Origin: Pezicula radicicola
Lineage: Eukaryota > Ascomycota > Leotiomycetes > Helotiales > Dermateaceae
NCBI GenBank assembly: GCA_003008705.1
Contig: PDUO01000019.1
Coordinates: 182,552 to 246,551 of the forward strand
Reading direction: 5' to 3'
Length of the DNA stretch: 64,000 nucleotides
Both the position numbers and the translations under genes were made by a program. Below, piece after piece: positions 23,513 through 34,690 of this stretch (the stretch's first letter is position 1; each line of letters begins with the position of its first letter). A model generated the notes under the pieces. That model saw nothing but the letters and a program-made list of their open reading frames with translations, had not been told where the DNA came from and searched no databases.

Positions 23513-24547
23513 TTATTCACCAAGCCATTTCTCAGTCACCCACTTCACTCCGTCGCTTAACCAAGGTGTCGACTCCAGTTTAAGACCTTTGTGAAGCCCA
23601 TGCTCCCCATCCGGCATGTCTAGCCTCAGCTCCCCATCAGGCCAAACCTTTCTGGCCTCCGCTGTGAACGCCACGGTTCCATCAGCTGGTACCCCGGTAT
23701 CCTGCTTTCCATGGTACATCCATAGTCTTGGCAGTGTACTGACTTTTCCTCGTATTGCTTTCACTCTCTCTAAAGGGAATAGCACCTCATCTTCTCCGAT
23801 GAATTCTACGAATCTTCCCTGCTGAATTACCGCATTTGCCATGTCAACCCGATCTGGTGGAGTGGCCCTTGTCACGATATCTTCTTTCTTCATCCCGCTG
23901 AGATGGCTCTCTAGTACTTCTGGCGGAACCATAGCTGCCCCAGTCAAGATCTTCTCATACTTTTCCGTGAAGTGTGGGGCACGAAGATCTACCATTGGAT
24001 AGGCAGAGATGATAGCGCGAATTCCAGCTAAGCCAGATAAAGCTGCTTGCACGACTAGATAACCACCTGAGGACTCTCCCGTGGCTAAGATACGGGTGTT
24101 ATCAACCTCGAGAGAGGGATAAAAGGAAGATATGAAAGGTTGAAGAGAACTCTGGACCCAGGCCCAGAGCGATGAGATATCGTGGAGAATATCAAGTCCA
24201 TTGCATTCTGGTAAGAAGCGATGATCGGCGGAGAGAATTACTGCGGAAGATTTATAACCATGGTCTAGGATGTAATCCGGAAACCAGGGCGCATAAATTG
24301 AGGAGCCGCTCATCTTCGATACGTCAGCTATATTTGTCGTTTTATAAAGCGGAGTTCAAAGCCTCACTAGACCACCTCCATGGAACCGGATAAGAAGAGG
24401 GTGCTTGCTCTTCTGCTCTATGCTATCCGCCGAACCCATGACGATGTTCTTCGGGATCAGAACATCTACATTGATTTCGTGACAATTAATAACCGTGTAG
24501 GATGTGCTGTGAACGTTGAAGTTCCCGTATTTCGGATCGTCCGCCAT
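23513..24547 (-). CDS. Alpha/beta hydrolase (hormone-sensitive-lipase-like esterase)
   Basis: Exons 24368-24547 and 23513-24313 join over intron 24314-24367 (GTGAGG donor, GCTGACG branch, GAAG acceptor), giving 326 residues. The oxyanion-hole motif HGGG closes exon 1. The nucleophile elbow is GESSGG, with Ser near residue 155. The Asp and His of the triad are probably at QDTGVPADG and DGEHGLHKG near the C terminus. No signal peptide is visible from ATG 24545-24547, so the enzyme is probably intracellular and hydrolyses small esters. The frame stays open upstream of this ATG for about 50 codons; I chose the Met directly before the conserved start. It is divergent from the MFS relic at 25155, an arrangement often seen for uptake-plus-hydrolysis pairs, but the partner is now broken. 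Confidence 0.8.
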
Positions 24548-25154
24548 GGTTGCGATGGGCTTATTGTAATTATGGCACTCATCCCATACCGGTATCAGAG
24601 CATACTTATATAGTTGCAAGCCTTCTCGGCCATAAGCCTCGCACGGCGGAGCTAGGCGTAGACAGTAACTCGTAAAGTTCATGAATGTTCCCGCACTCAA
24701 AAGGGCTTCGGTCGGCTAACCGAAACTACTTTTTTGGACTCATGGGTTCCAGGAACCATGTTTTCGTTATCATCAGACTTCTCCGACCTTCGATCTATTT
24801 CATCCTAAATAAGCAAGTGGAGCCGCAAATGATTGTCCATAGCACGAAAGTACTACCATACAGATGTTTGATTGCTTAGACTTCAGTGCTTAGGAACGAA
24901 TTATCCGATTCTTCGGAACTTCGAGAGTGGGGTATATCCAACTTAACGCAATGCTTGTTATCTTCATACCGGTTTAAGGGATATTACTAGATCGCTGCAC
25001 GCCGAAGAAGTCCTTTTGGCTGACCAAAAGATTATTATTCCACCCCAGTCACTATTTTTATATCTCTCACCACAGTGAAGGAATCCAAAATTGTCCCTCA
25101 AATGGCGAACTAGAAGAGATAACTCTAGTTTAAGAAGAATACGACGCCGAACGA
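24548..25154. promoter_or_regulatory. Divergent intergenic region between esterase and MFS relic
   Basis: About 600 bases separate two divergent coding regions, so both promoters should lie here. No specific operator was recognised. Several AT-rich stretches are present. Confidence 0.35.
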
Positions 25155-26299
25155 GTGACTGTCAAGAAAGCAGACGTGATCATCAAAGAGACGGTCAAGA
25201 GAAGATGGACCAGTTATTTCTGGGACACTCTCGACAAGTCTCCTGAGAAACGCAAATTTCTCTTTAAGTTAGATCTAGCAATTCTCACATTTGGTGTTTG
25301 TGGTACAAACCTCCCCATGTCTCATCCCAGTTCTAATGCGACTAGATCTGATCTCGTTCAATTTATAGCATACTTTATGAAATATCTTGACTAGACGAAT
25401 CTGAATAATGCCTTTGTTTCTGGGATGTAAGACAGTTTTCGATATATTTGTAGTGTTGAACACGGCATGGCTCACTTTTCCAAGGAAAGAAGATCTTAAC
25501 CTTTACGGAAATCAACTCAATTACATGCATACTTGTTGGACAATTGGCTACGTAGTTGGAGAGATCCCAATCAACATCCTCATCACTAGAGTTAGGCCTT
25601 CAATCATGATTCCGACCCTAGAGGTATATGACATAACAAAAATACGATAGAGAAAGATTTTAACTAAATTATGACCAGGTAATCTGGACTGTTCTTACCT
25701 TCTGTCTTTCGAAATGTTCAAACGAGAACCAAGTTTATACCCTTCGATTTTCCATCGGCATGTTAGGATCTACCTGTTGAATACCCAACTTTCCATCAAT
25801 CGATTCTGACTTTTGAATTCATAGGTCTTGCTGGGAGTGGCTTCTACTCTGGCATGATATATGTAATTGGATCAGGAGATCTATACCAACAATGAAGAGC
25901 GAGCCATTGCAGCTGCGTCTATGAATGAAAAGGGCTACGTGGTTCAGATCTGGCTACCACTCATCGTCTGGCAACAAGTCGACGCTCCATATTATCAAAA
26001 AGGATTTATCACCCCTACATGCATCTCCATAGTTATGATTCTGAACATCTTTGGCGTTCGATATCTTCATGCGAGAGAAATTTTGCAGTGAGCTCCGTTC
26101 TCTGTTTTTTTATTAGGTCTAAATTCTAAATCCATTGTCCAACTATGCATCAACTGCTGCTAACTTTTATGATACCTCCCTTAGGAAGACTGAATTTATG
26201 CAAGGCCAGCCAGTACCAGTGGTTCAAGAACACATTCCACAACTGCCTGACGAGAAAACTGATAAGAAACTCACTGCTGGTGCCAAGGAAGATTGTTAG
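25155..26299 (+). pseudogene. MFS transporter of the allantoate/pantothenate permease type, internally deleted
   Basis: Recognisable exons in order: 25155 to about 25302 (ending LTFGVCG); an exon YFMKYLD-stop-TNLNNAFVSGM; then EDLNLYGNQLNYMHTCWTIGYVVGEIPINIL (to about 25622); VIWTVLTFCLSK (about 25680-25768); GLAGSGFYSGMIYVIGS (about 25825-25873); and DQEIYTNNEERAIAAASMNEKGY through WLPLIVWQQVDAP to 26090. A last exon ends KEDC-stop at 26297-26299. The TAG at 25392-25394 replaces the Gln of the family motif YLDQTN. More decisive, YVIGS (span 4-5 region) is followed within a few bases by the span 10-11 region, so roughly 200 residues are missing from a protein normally near 500. Intron boundaries are still good, which points to recent loss. 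No Met was found at the N terminus. It was probably an importer of a small acid or amide. Confidence 0.8.
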
Positions 26300-26788
26300 G
26301 ATCCTATAACTATACAACTCTATACATATAGACTTTGGCTCTTCTCAGAGCCTCTAAAAACTTGAAGGATGGCAAGCATAGCCTGTAGAGAGAAGGAAAC
26401 TTACGCTATAGATTGTCAAACGAACCGACTACTATAACAATGCGGTTTAGTGTTTAGCAAAAGCAATTATTTGGTATTAAAAAACCAAAAAGTACTCTTA
26501 CGGGTAACCTACATAGGCACAGAAAACAACTGAATAAGTTCTCACAATTCCAACCGTTCTATACGATCCTCATTCAGCTCACTCCATATTTGAAAACACT
26601 ATTGCATTTTCTATTATAGACAAATTGCTATCTAGGTCATACACTATTATTGTGTGCTCTTAAATCCTAGATGCCTACGTGATTCTTTACCCATTTTATT
26701 CCAAACCAGCACAAAGCCCCAGGCACTCACTATTCTGCAATAGTGGACGCGATCATGGAAAGTTTTTGGACCCTTAGCCTTGGGCGGT
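26300..26788. other. Intergenic region between convergent MFS relic and 2EXR gene 3
   Basis: 3' flanks of two convergent loci. Nothing further was recognised. Confidence 0.5.
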
Positions 26789-27916
26789 TTAAATATCAGA
26801 GACACGTAAACCTCTAGGGTCAGGGAACATCGAAACTCGCTCGTGTCTAAACCAGCGCTCAAATTTATGTTGATAACCCTCAAAGAGTTCTACCAAGCCG
26901 TCGTACTTGCATGCAACCTTCTCCCCATTGGCATCGCAGGGCACATAGCACTGCAGTGTCTCAACCCAAAGAGCCGGGCTGCGATAAAGTGAGGTACCTT
27001 TCTCACAATATAGTTGGAAAAATTCAGTATAGTCCCATCCTGCATTGCCCTCTTCAAAATATGCGCGCATCTGTACTTTGAATGTGACATTCTTCTAGAA
27101 CTCCTGATCCAAACTTGTGTAAAAACTGTACGCAACTTTGTAGTCCTCGGCATCATTGTAGAAATTTTCTTGTTGCTCGTCTCTATCCCAATGATACCCA
27201 TCAAAACGACAAGGTCCGTAGTTTGTGATGCGCCTCTCCATTTCCCGAAAGTCCTTATCAATATCGATGAGGCGCAAGTTTCCATGAGACTCTTGGTGCT
27301 CGTCGCAATGATCCCAACCTTCATTTTCATGATCCCCCAAGATCAGCGACAGGTGTTTCAATTCCGGAAACATATCTCGTGCGAAGTCGAGGATATCAAA
27401 GAGTTCGAATTCAAGATCGCCCCACCATGTGTATGTATTGTTTGACACACTGAGCTTTTGCATCCGTGATTTTAGCATTGTTCTCTGCTGTGTCGCAATC
27501 ATCCTCATGATTCCTGTATGGAAGAAATTTATGGTATCTGCTTGGTGGTTGGCCCACACAGCATAGCCGTCTTGCTTTAGAACCCACCCTAGGCGTGAGA
27601 TAAAGAAATCAAATGGTCCTGGCGCTATAACCATTGAAAAGTGCTGATAGACCACTTCTTTGAAGACATAGGATACAAGTGCAAGATTTGAGATGGCCTG
27701 ACCTCTACCGTCCTCAGACTCAGAGCCGGCAAAAGAATTGTTATCTCTCCAGGAACACCAATATGGCCGATTTTCATAAGCCTGCGCGATGCTGAACTCG
27801 ATCATCTTTGGCTCTGGCATGGCGTATTTCAGGATCTTAAGTAGCAGTTCCTGGGGAAGTTTTGGCAGAGCTCTGTTGTGTGACATAGCATTGTTCATCT
27901 TGTTGTTCGGATCCAT
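26789..27916 (-). pseudogene. 2EXR-family paralogue 3 with one in-frame UAG (stop-disrupted, or candidate recoded gene)
   Basis: A single frame of 376 codons from ATG 27914-27916 is interrupted only by TAG at 27095-27097. The 2EXR motif is KLPQELLLKILKYAMPEPK. The shared blocks ISNLALVSYVF, FPELKHLSLILGD, LRLIDIDKDFREME, ALWVETLQCYVPCDANGE and DGLVELFEGYQHKFERWF all stand in the same frame on both sides of the stop. The sequence around it reads QEF-stop-KNVTFKVQMRAYF, and paralogue 2 reads WEFWKNVDFKVLMRAFF, so the stop takes the place of TGG (Trp). No frameshift or other stop is present. It may be a very young pseudogene, or the UAG may be changed to UGG by A-to-I mRNA editing, known in some ascomycetes during sexual development. 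If translation stops there, the product is 273 residues. Confidence 0.8.
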
Positions 27917-30007
27917 AACACTGCGCAGGAAAACATGAAGAGCTGCCCACTTGTAGTAGAGGAAGATCTTGGTAGAAGTATTTGGCTTCGATGGTCGCGA
28001 TAGAAAATTGGTGTGAGGCTGGCTCACTTAGTGGATGACTGCAGGGAGGAAAGAGGACCACGTGGAAGGTCAAGGTACCGTATCGCACTCCTTGTTGAAG
28101 AAGGAAAAACAGATGATGTTTCTATTTTGTCAATACGTTGGCGCAGATAGGGACTTGCGAAGAGGATCTGTGCAGATGATGTCCGACGATGTTGTGTTTT
28201 GGGGACGAGGATTGAGCGCTAGGTTGTTCCAATAAATAGGTTGGAAAGAAGCCAATGACGGCGCTAAAATTGGCAAGAATTTGATTGAAAATTCGTGGTG
28301 AATTTGAATGTCTAGTGAATGTGGTTGGGTGAATGTGGTTGCTCCAATTGAGAGGCTGTAGAAACAGAACTGTTACCGCTTCCATAGCAACATTATGCCA
28401 CTTATATTGGATTTGCTTGTTGTCAGTTACTACCTAAGTACAAAATAATGACAAGGATTTTATTCTAACATTATGTATCAGTATATATACCACTTTCAGA
28501 TACATTATAAATTTCGTTGTGGGAGATCACTTTGATCAGGACAAGTGAGCTACTCAAATCCATCTCTAGAATGATCTCTTACGAGGTGAATGATACAGTG
28601 GCACCTTTTCGCTCACAGTGGTGTCGGAACACCCTTCCCATATTTATAGACCCAGGCGCTTTACAGAGACTTTATAACCCACAATAGCCACTAAAGGTTA
28701 TTTGCTATCTTAACCTAAGTACCAAATATGCATTGACGAAGCTTAAGTATATACATCCTTCTAGCAAATTCAAAGATAGCAAAAAAAAACTTTACAGGTA
28801 AGGCAAACAAGTCGATTCTCTAACACACAAATCTATGGATACAATTGAGTAATTTAAGAATTGCCATCTATAAAAACTAAGCTAGAGCCCGAGAATAGAG
28901 GCATTGCTACATAGCTTCACCTAACCCTAACTAGCTATGTATAACCTCTTGCCATTAACGCTGCACAATTTTTTCGGCCAACAGTTTGCATGAACATATG
29001 TAGCAGCTTAGCAACAGAAAGTCTCAAACCCTTGGATTGATATTAGAAATGGAGAAAGAATATTGCTGCATTATTAATGGCAAAACTCGGTACCTATGCT
29101 ATAGCAATATTGAGTCCAGGTAAGCCAACAATAAATGTAACCTTAATGAGGGGTACGGTCTAGACCAATCACACTAGCCTCTTTTTCGTAAATCCTTAGC
29201 CGCAAACGTGCAGAATTGTGTCTCCTACTAAATTTCTTAGGAAAGAATAAATTTCCGGAAGACTCCATCTCCTAGTAATCATTAAAGTAGCCTGAGTAGC
29301 AGCACCTGATGTATCATAGCCTTTCGTCTGCCGATTCCAAGTTTATGTGCCAAGAGCACACCGAGGAGTAATAGTTGAGCTATTACACAGACTAAAAGCA
29401 CGTTACCTGCAGACCCCTCGAGGGGAATCTTCCGACACGATAAGTGCTTTAAACTAGGTTTGTTAGTCCGCCAGCCACCCCGCGGACCCCTCCAATGCCT
29501 GCTGTAGATCTTTCTGTTTCTGGATGCCAATGGACAGTCATCTAGATCGCCACAGTTGTGACAGTTGACAGTTGACAGTTGTCTACCATGTCCTGTAAAA
29601 GAAATCTGCTTCTTCTTTTGCCTATCTTTAGCCTTTTATACCTTTAAGTTTTCGAATAACGTCGGAGTTGATAAGCCAGAGGATCCTTCTGGAATAGCCA
29701 GTTCTATTAGACGTGAGTAGACTTTTATTTGTATGTTCGGCAGTGGAAGTCAGAGATCCAAGGGCGGTTATATAATGCTTCACCCGGAAAGAGCGGTCAG
29801 CGGGGAAGTGCAACCTATTGATGCGGCCACCATGCCAGCAAGTGTGAAGCTACCACCGCAGGTCTGCCCCTCCAATTTTCGCATTTACCTTCGTTCCTCT
29901 TTCTCGCAATCCTCTGGGAAAACAAAACATATATCAGACTGCCAACTTATAAATTTTGAAATTTTTACTCTCGCCTTACTTCCTTGAAACCAACAACTTA
30001 TCATATA
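27917..30007. other. Intergenic region, AT-rich
   Basis: Upstream regions of two divergent genes (2EXR gene 3 and the repeat protein). A short tandem TTGACAG repeat lies near 29558-29582. An open frame at 29282-29530 (minus) has a hydrophobic stretch, but no start context or homologous motif that I recognise. Confidence 0.5.
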
Positions 30008-31645
30008 ATGACACTCGAAGGAAGAGGATTGGATTTATACAGCCGTCAAGACGAACCTCCACATCTCAATCCTCAATACGATTCTATGCAAAAGGAACGA
30101 CTACAACCTCCCCCGATTGGAACCATTTACACACCACCAACAACGACCACCTCCACTCGGTTAAAACCTGGAACAGACTCACGAGAGAAACAGCGAGAAA
30201 GGAACCGGGACCGCGGTCGTGAAAAAGAGAGATATAGAGGGAGAAATTGGGATTCTCGGGATTACTATGACAATGATCCGGTTGATGGAAAATGGTATGG
30301 AGAGAATAATGTCGCCCGGGCTACCAATTTGCGTCCGAAGGCTCCATCTAGACGAAGCTCCTCTCAACCAAGTTACCGGAGTGACAACAGAAACGGTTAC
30401 GGAGACAATACTGTCCCACGCCGCAAGACCACTTCTCGCCCACAATTCCTCGCTAGGCGAAGTTCCTCTCAACCAAGTCAACTGAATGACAACGGGAAAC
30501 GTGGCGATAGGAACGCTCAGAGTACAGCGATAAGTCACAGAAAGTCAAGACCTCAAGCGGTGACGAGAAGGAGCTCTTCTCAACCAAGTCAACGGAGATA
30601 TTCGGGTGGTAATCGAGAATTGCAAATTGAGGGCACAGCATTAAGTCGCACAAAGACACGTCCCCAAGGTATCACACGGCGAAGCTCTTCTCAACCAAGC
30701 TTGGGTAGTGACCGAGGCGAAAATTCTGAAAGTCAGAAGGCAAATACGACAATGAGTCGTACAATGACACGTCCCCAAGGTATGATTCGACGAAGTTCCT
30801 CTCAAGTAAGTCAGCAGGGTAAGCGAGGGGAGGATTATGATAGCCAAATTTCAAGCACAGAAATGAGTCGCATAAACACTCGACCTCAAGCTATCACAAA
30901 ACGAAACTCGTCACAGCCAAGCCAGCAGTGTAACCGTGGGGATAATCGTGCAAGGCTTGCGGAAAGCACAGCCTCACGTCGAGGAAATACACGTCCCAAT
31001 ATGGCAAGACGAAGTTCCTCGTATCCAGGCCATGGGCGACAAGATACCACAGTCGCTCGCAGAGCAAACTACAATTCCGATTCCGAAGGAGAAGGCGGCC
31101 TTCAGAACGAGATCACGAAAATAGAGAAGCGAGTATCTGGCTCTGGTCAAGAGAAATCGCGGGATCGTTTTAGTAAGACGCCGACAGGTCTTGGGGCTGG
31201 TGTTGTGGGTGCTATGGTAGGGGGTTGGGCCGCAAAGAAAGCGTATGAGGGTTCAAATATTGGGAGGCAGAGGAGAGCGAGTAGTGGTGGGAGTGGGACT
31301 GGGGGTGCACTTATGACGCTCGTCGGCGCTACAGTGGCGGGTGTGGCATTTAACACAGTGATTGATCGCTTAGAGGAGAAGAATATGGTTAAACAGGTTG
31401 GGAAAGGGGAGGTAGTAACGCTAGTTAAATACACGGGGAGAGCTGCCAACGCAGTTATAGATCACTTGGCCGAAGAGCGGGCGAGGAACTTGAGAGAATC
31501 TGAAGGTAGGTATGGTGGGTCCATGGGTTATGGCGGTAGAAGTAGGGAGTATGGAGGAAGAGATTATGGAGGAAGGGACTATGGAGGCAGGGAATATGAT
31601 GGGAGGGAATACGGAGGGAGAGATAGGGGTGATCATAGGTACTAA
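30008..31645 (+). CDS. Repeat-rich basic protein with RRSSSQPS repeats and glycine-zipper segment
   Basis: Intronless, 545 residues from ATG 30008-30010 (the frame is open slightly upstream without ATG). Layout: an N-terminal Pro/Thr-rich region; an Arg/Glu-rich stretch (EKQRERNRDRGREKERYRGR); seven copies of a roughly 37-residue unit centred on RRSSSQPSQ (about residues 114-340); two small-residue segments with glycine-zipper spacing (GLGAGVVGAMVGGWAAKKAY and GGALMTLVGATVAGVAFNTV, about residues 394-455); and a C-terminal run of YGGR(D/E) repeats. Each unit carries an R-R-x-S motif, the consensus for PKA-type kinases. The family is not one I can name. The low-complexity basic and YGG-rich ends suggest an RNA- or membrane-associated scaffold, which is inference only. 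Confidence 0.75.
   Translation: MTLEGRGLDLYSRQDEPPHLNPQYDSMQKERLQPPPIGTIYTPPTTTTSTRLKPGTDSREKQRERNRDRGREKERYRGRNWDSRDYYDNDPVDGKWYGENNVARATNLRPKAPSRRSSSQPSYRSDNRNGYGDNTVPRRKTTSRPQFLARRSSSQPSQLNDNGKRGDRNAQSTAISHRKSRPQAVTRRSSSQPSQRRYSGGNRELQIEGTALSRTKTRPQGITRRSSSQPSLGSDRGENSESQKANTTMSRTMTRPQGMIRRSSSQVSQQGKRGEDYDSQISSTEMSRINTRPQAITKRNSSQPSQQCNRGDNRARLAESTASRRGNTRPNMARRSSSYPGHGRQDTTVARRANYNSDSEGEGGLQNEITKIEKRVSGSGQEKSRDRFSKTPTGLGAGVVGAMVGGWAAKKAYEGSNIGRQRRASSGGSGTGGALMTLVGATVAGVAFNTVIDRLEEKNMVKQVGKGEVVTLVKYTGRAANAVIDHLAEERARNLRESEGRYGGSMGYGGRSREYGGRDYGGRDYGGREYDGREYGGRDRGDHRY
30345..31035 (+). repeat. Seven-copy coding minisatellite, unit about 111 bp
   Basis: Copies of the RRSSSQPS-encoding core start near 30352, 30454, 30565, 30676, 30787, 30900 and 31008. 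Copies 5, 6 and 7 are the most diverged (SSSQVS, KRNSSQPS, SSSYPG). Spacing is close to 111 bp, in whole codons. Confidence 0.75.
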
Positions 31646-34600
31646 GTAAACGTCTTTGGAGGTTATTTTGTCTAATTCTTTATGCAATGTTTTAATATTG
31701 GGACACCAGAAAGTTTTAATAAGAGCTCCTTTAGAAAGGCTACTTGGTTCGGTAGTTAGAGAAAATCCTTGACATCTTGTTCTGAATTTGCTAAAGAATA
31801 TGTGTACTTTTTGCCTAGTTAAAGGTGCTGGATTGGACAGCTATTGTATTGTTGGAGACTTGCGGTCACATGCAATGCTCCTGTGCTATTCCTTAAATCT
31901 TTACTTACCTTTTGTCTCGATGCTTTCTCCCTGTGGTATTTCAGTAAATTTTGGAGTCTGTACAGTTTAATTCTTGCCTGTGATTTAAATTAAATTAATT
32001 TTGCTTCATTTTTCATTCTTGTATCGCTATTAGTACAGTCTCCTTCTGTATCGCATCTTGTGTCGCATTTTATGTGTCGCTTCTTCGGTAGACTCCACAC
32101 CACAATCTCGCTAATAGAGGGGATTGTGAGGACAATGTAGAATTATGGTGAAAGCCTGCCATTTGAGACAGTGCTTTGCTGATTATGTTTATGCCCAAGC
32201 ATATTTTAAATCTGACCAGAGTCCAAGCCTCGAGGAATAAATATCGCAAAGGGCGGTGCCGAATATGTGCCTCTCCAATCCCTCCTCCGATCTAACAGGC
32301 CAAATATTTCCAAGATAACCATTTGTGTTTCGTGGCATAGTGTAGGGGATTGCACTATGTTGGTTTGAGTTTGATCTAAGGGATCTTTTCATTTATTTTA
32401 GCACCTAAATTTTCTCACCATATGTTCCTTCTCAGCAAGTATCACACGACCTTCAAAGCGGGTCCTTGCAATCAAATACAATTCCTATATGGTGTACATT
32501 CACGACAAAACCTGATAAAATATGGTACTTCCTAATATAACCAACCTTTTTCTTTACTTCTTGACCAAGGCGAAAGGTCTTTTGGGTACGAAGTTTTTCC
32601 TTGCAGGGCCATGAGAGTCGAAGTAGAGATCAATGAGTCCTAGGGGGGTCTGCATACAGTTTAATTTGACCATTATAACCGCAAAAGATTTCCACCGATC
32701 GCAAATCGGCTCAATAGTCGTAGTATCGGCATCAGACAATAAATGGAATCGGCCCTGTTCATCCAAACAATTTGTAGTGAATGGCGACGGTGAAACATAG
32801 GAAAGAGTATCGCGAGTTTCGTCGGATGAAAGGCAAAAGTATATTCTTGCTTCGTGTTGGAAAGAATTCGGTTCTTATACAGAAGTCAGACACTGCTAAG
32901 GTCTTCTGAATATATAAATTACCATCATGAACGCGAGTCACTCCTACATTTCTGTATTGAATTTACTGTGGAGCTACAAATTAATAATTATTATTCATGT
33001 GTACTTCCTTGCAAGCGGCTGAGAGCGTCTGTGATACAAAGCTTTGGACTGGAGTGTTGTGATACATGCCACATGCCGCTCGTATAAGTTCAAGAATTAG
33101 TCTAGCAAAAAGGGCAGCATGCTAATTCTTGTATGCCTTGAGGAAGAGCCCTATGAGCCTCGCTTTTGACCAAATCAAATTTGTTTCCTTGAATTCCAAA
33201 ACCCAAGTAAGCTGGTATCGGACATACAGTATGACTGCATGGGAAGACGGCACCTTTTAAGCCCTAGTCTAGGCGAAGTTAGTGTTAAACATAGGAGCTG
33301 AAAGCTAGAGATTTGGTGAAGAGAGATAGAGGCTAGACTAGATAATGTCTTAGATGAGGACAGTATTCCATGCTTGGTTTCAAACGTGCTCTGCCTCTAC
33401 CTTATATATGCATCCGAGCCCCGAAGATATCTTTACGAACAAAAGAGAAGTGAAAGAATAAGCCACTGACAACAAACCATGAAATGTTACAGGATTTTCA
33501 ATAAGTCCCCAATACTTTGAAGCTGTAAGCCTGCGAGTTTGCAAAGGTAATAATAGCGTTGAAATGAAGTACCTTTCGTACTTAAGAGTTTATATAGAGA
33601 ACATAAGTATTAAGATTATTCCCCATTGAATAGCTGTATCCTATAGCTTAAGTATTTAGCCTAAACTATTGTAATTAACCTTCTCTTGTTTTTAAACTTG
33701 CTTCTAGATACTATGCTAGCACATCCCACATTAAACTAAGCATTTAGCGACCGAGGACGCCCATAGCCTCCCGTGGCTTGGCCCTAATAGTGATAGGGTA
33801 GGTCGCTTTAAAGCTACTTTCTCCAACGGTGGCAGTAAGATTCTAACCAGAGAAAACGCCTGCGACGGGTATATCCGTGGAGCCAAAGGCTTAGTTTGTT
33901 ATAGTATATTCTCCGGCCACTAAAGAAGTTGTCGGAAATTTTTTCAAGAATATTAGATTATTTTTTCAAAGAGATCAAGAAATGATTAAAAGGTGCCCAA
34001 ATTGCACATGCTGTTCAGCTATATAATTCCAATGTATATACCGTAACCTAAAATAGAGAGATTCATGACAGGACGCGTCGCGCGGCTGGGGTTCGATACA
34101 AGAGGTCTGCATAAGCTTTGATAACGAGTAAGGAGTTGATTGATCGACTCGAGATCGCTTACTCGTACAGGGCACGCGGGGTTGGAGATCATTGCTTGTT
34201 CAGATGAGCTTGGGGCACATTTTACTTGCCAGTGACAAGGTTTGAGCACCGCACCAAAAGTGCAAATTGCTTCAGCAAGGAACGGCAAAGGCCATACACA
34301 CGAAACTCACCAGACTGTTGTTCAAACATTTCATCCAAACCCTCTTGAAACCATGATACTCGACTTCAGATATTGTTCTCTTATCGATCTTAATTGTTTC
34401 TCTTGTGTATACAAGCTTTCCTATGTGGGTCTCTTCTAGTTTTGAAGTGGACTGAATCTAAGTACATACTGTAAGTGCCGGCATAGATTGCGCCATCTAC
34501 ACGCTATATTGCGATCTAGCCAGCTGAAACCTCCTTGACGTCAAGCGAGACCATAAGCCGCACAAGTAATTGGAGAAACTGATCTAAAGATTTTGGTTTA

Positions 34601-34690
34601 TATTTCACCTTGCTCCACCATCGTGGGCTCGGCGTTAAAACTTCCCCCATAATATTTACCTACTAACAAAGCCAAGTTGTCGAATCGAAA
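31646..34690. other. Long spacer, AT-rich, no supported gene
   Basis: Open frames 32554-32766 and 34019-34288 (both minus) have ordinary composition but no recognised family, start codon or partner exon. The last 150 bases form the promoter of the amino-acid permease gene and contain a perfect CRE-type palindrome. Confidence 0.5.
34534..34545. promoter_or_regulatory. CRE-type palindrome CTTGACGTCAAG upstream of the permease gene
   Basis: A perfect 12-bp palindrome containing TGACGTCA, the binding site of ATF/CREB-type bZIP factors. It lies 146 bases before the permease ATG. Its use in this gene is inferred from position alone. Confidence 0.5.

Noticed and set aside
32554..32766. 70-codon minus-strand frame with ordinary composition
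   Set aside because: No homologous motif or partner exon identified.
34019..34288. 89-codon minus-strand frame upstream of the permease
   Set aside because: No recognised motif and no start or splice context; it overlaps the likely permease promoter region.
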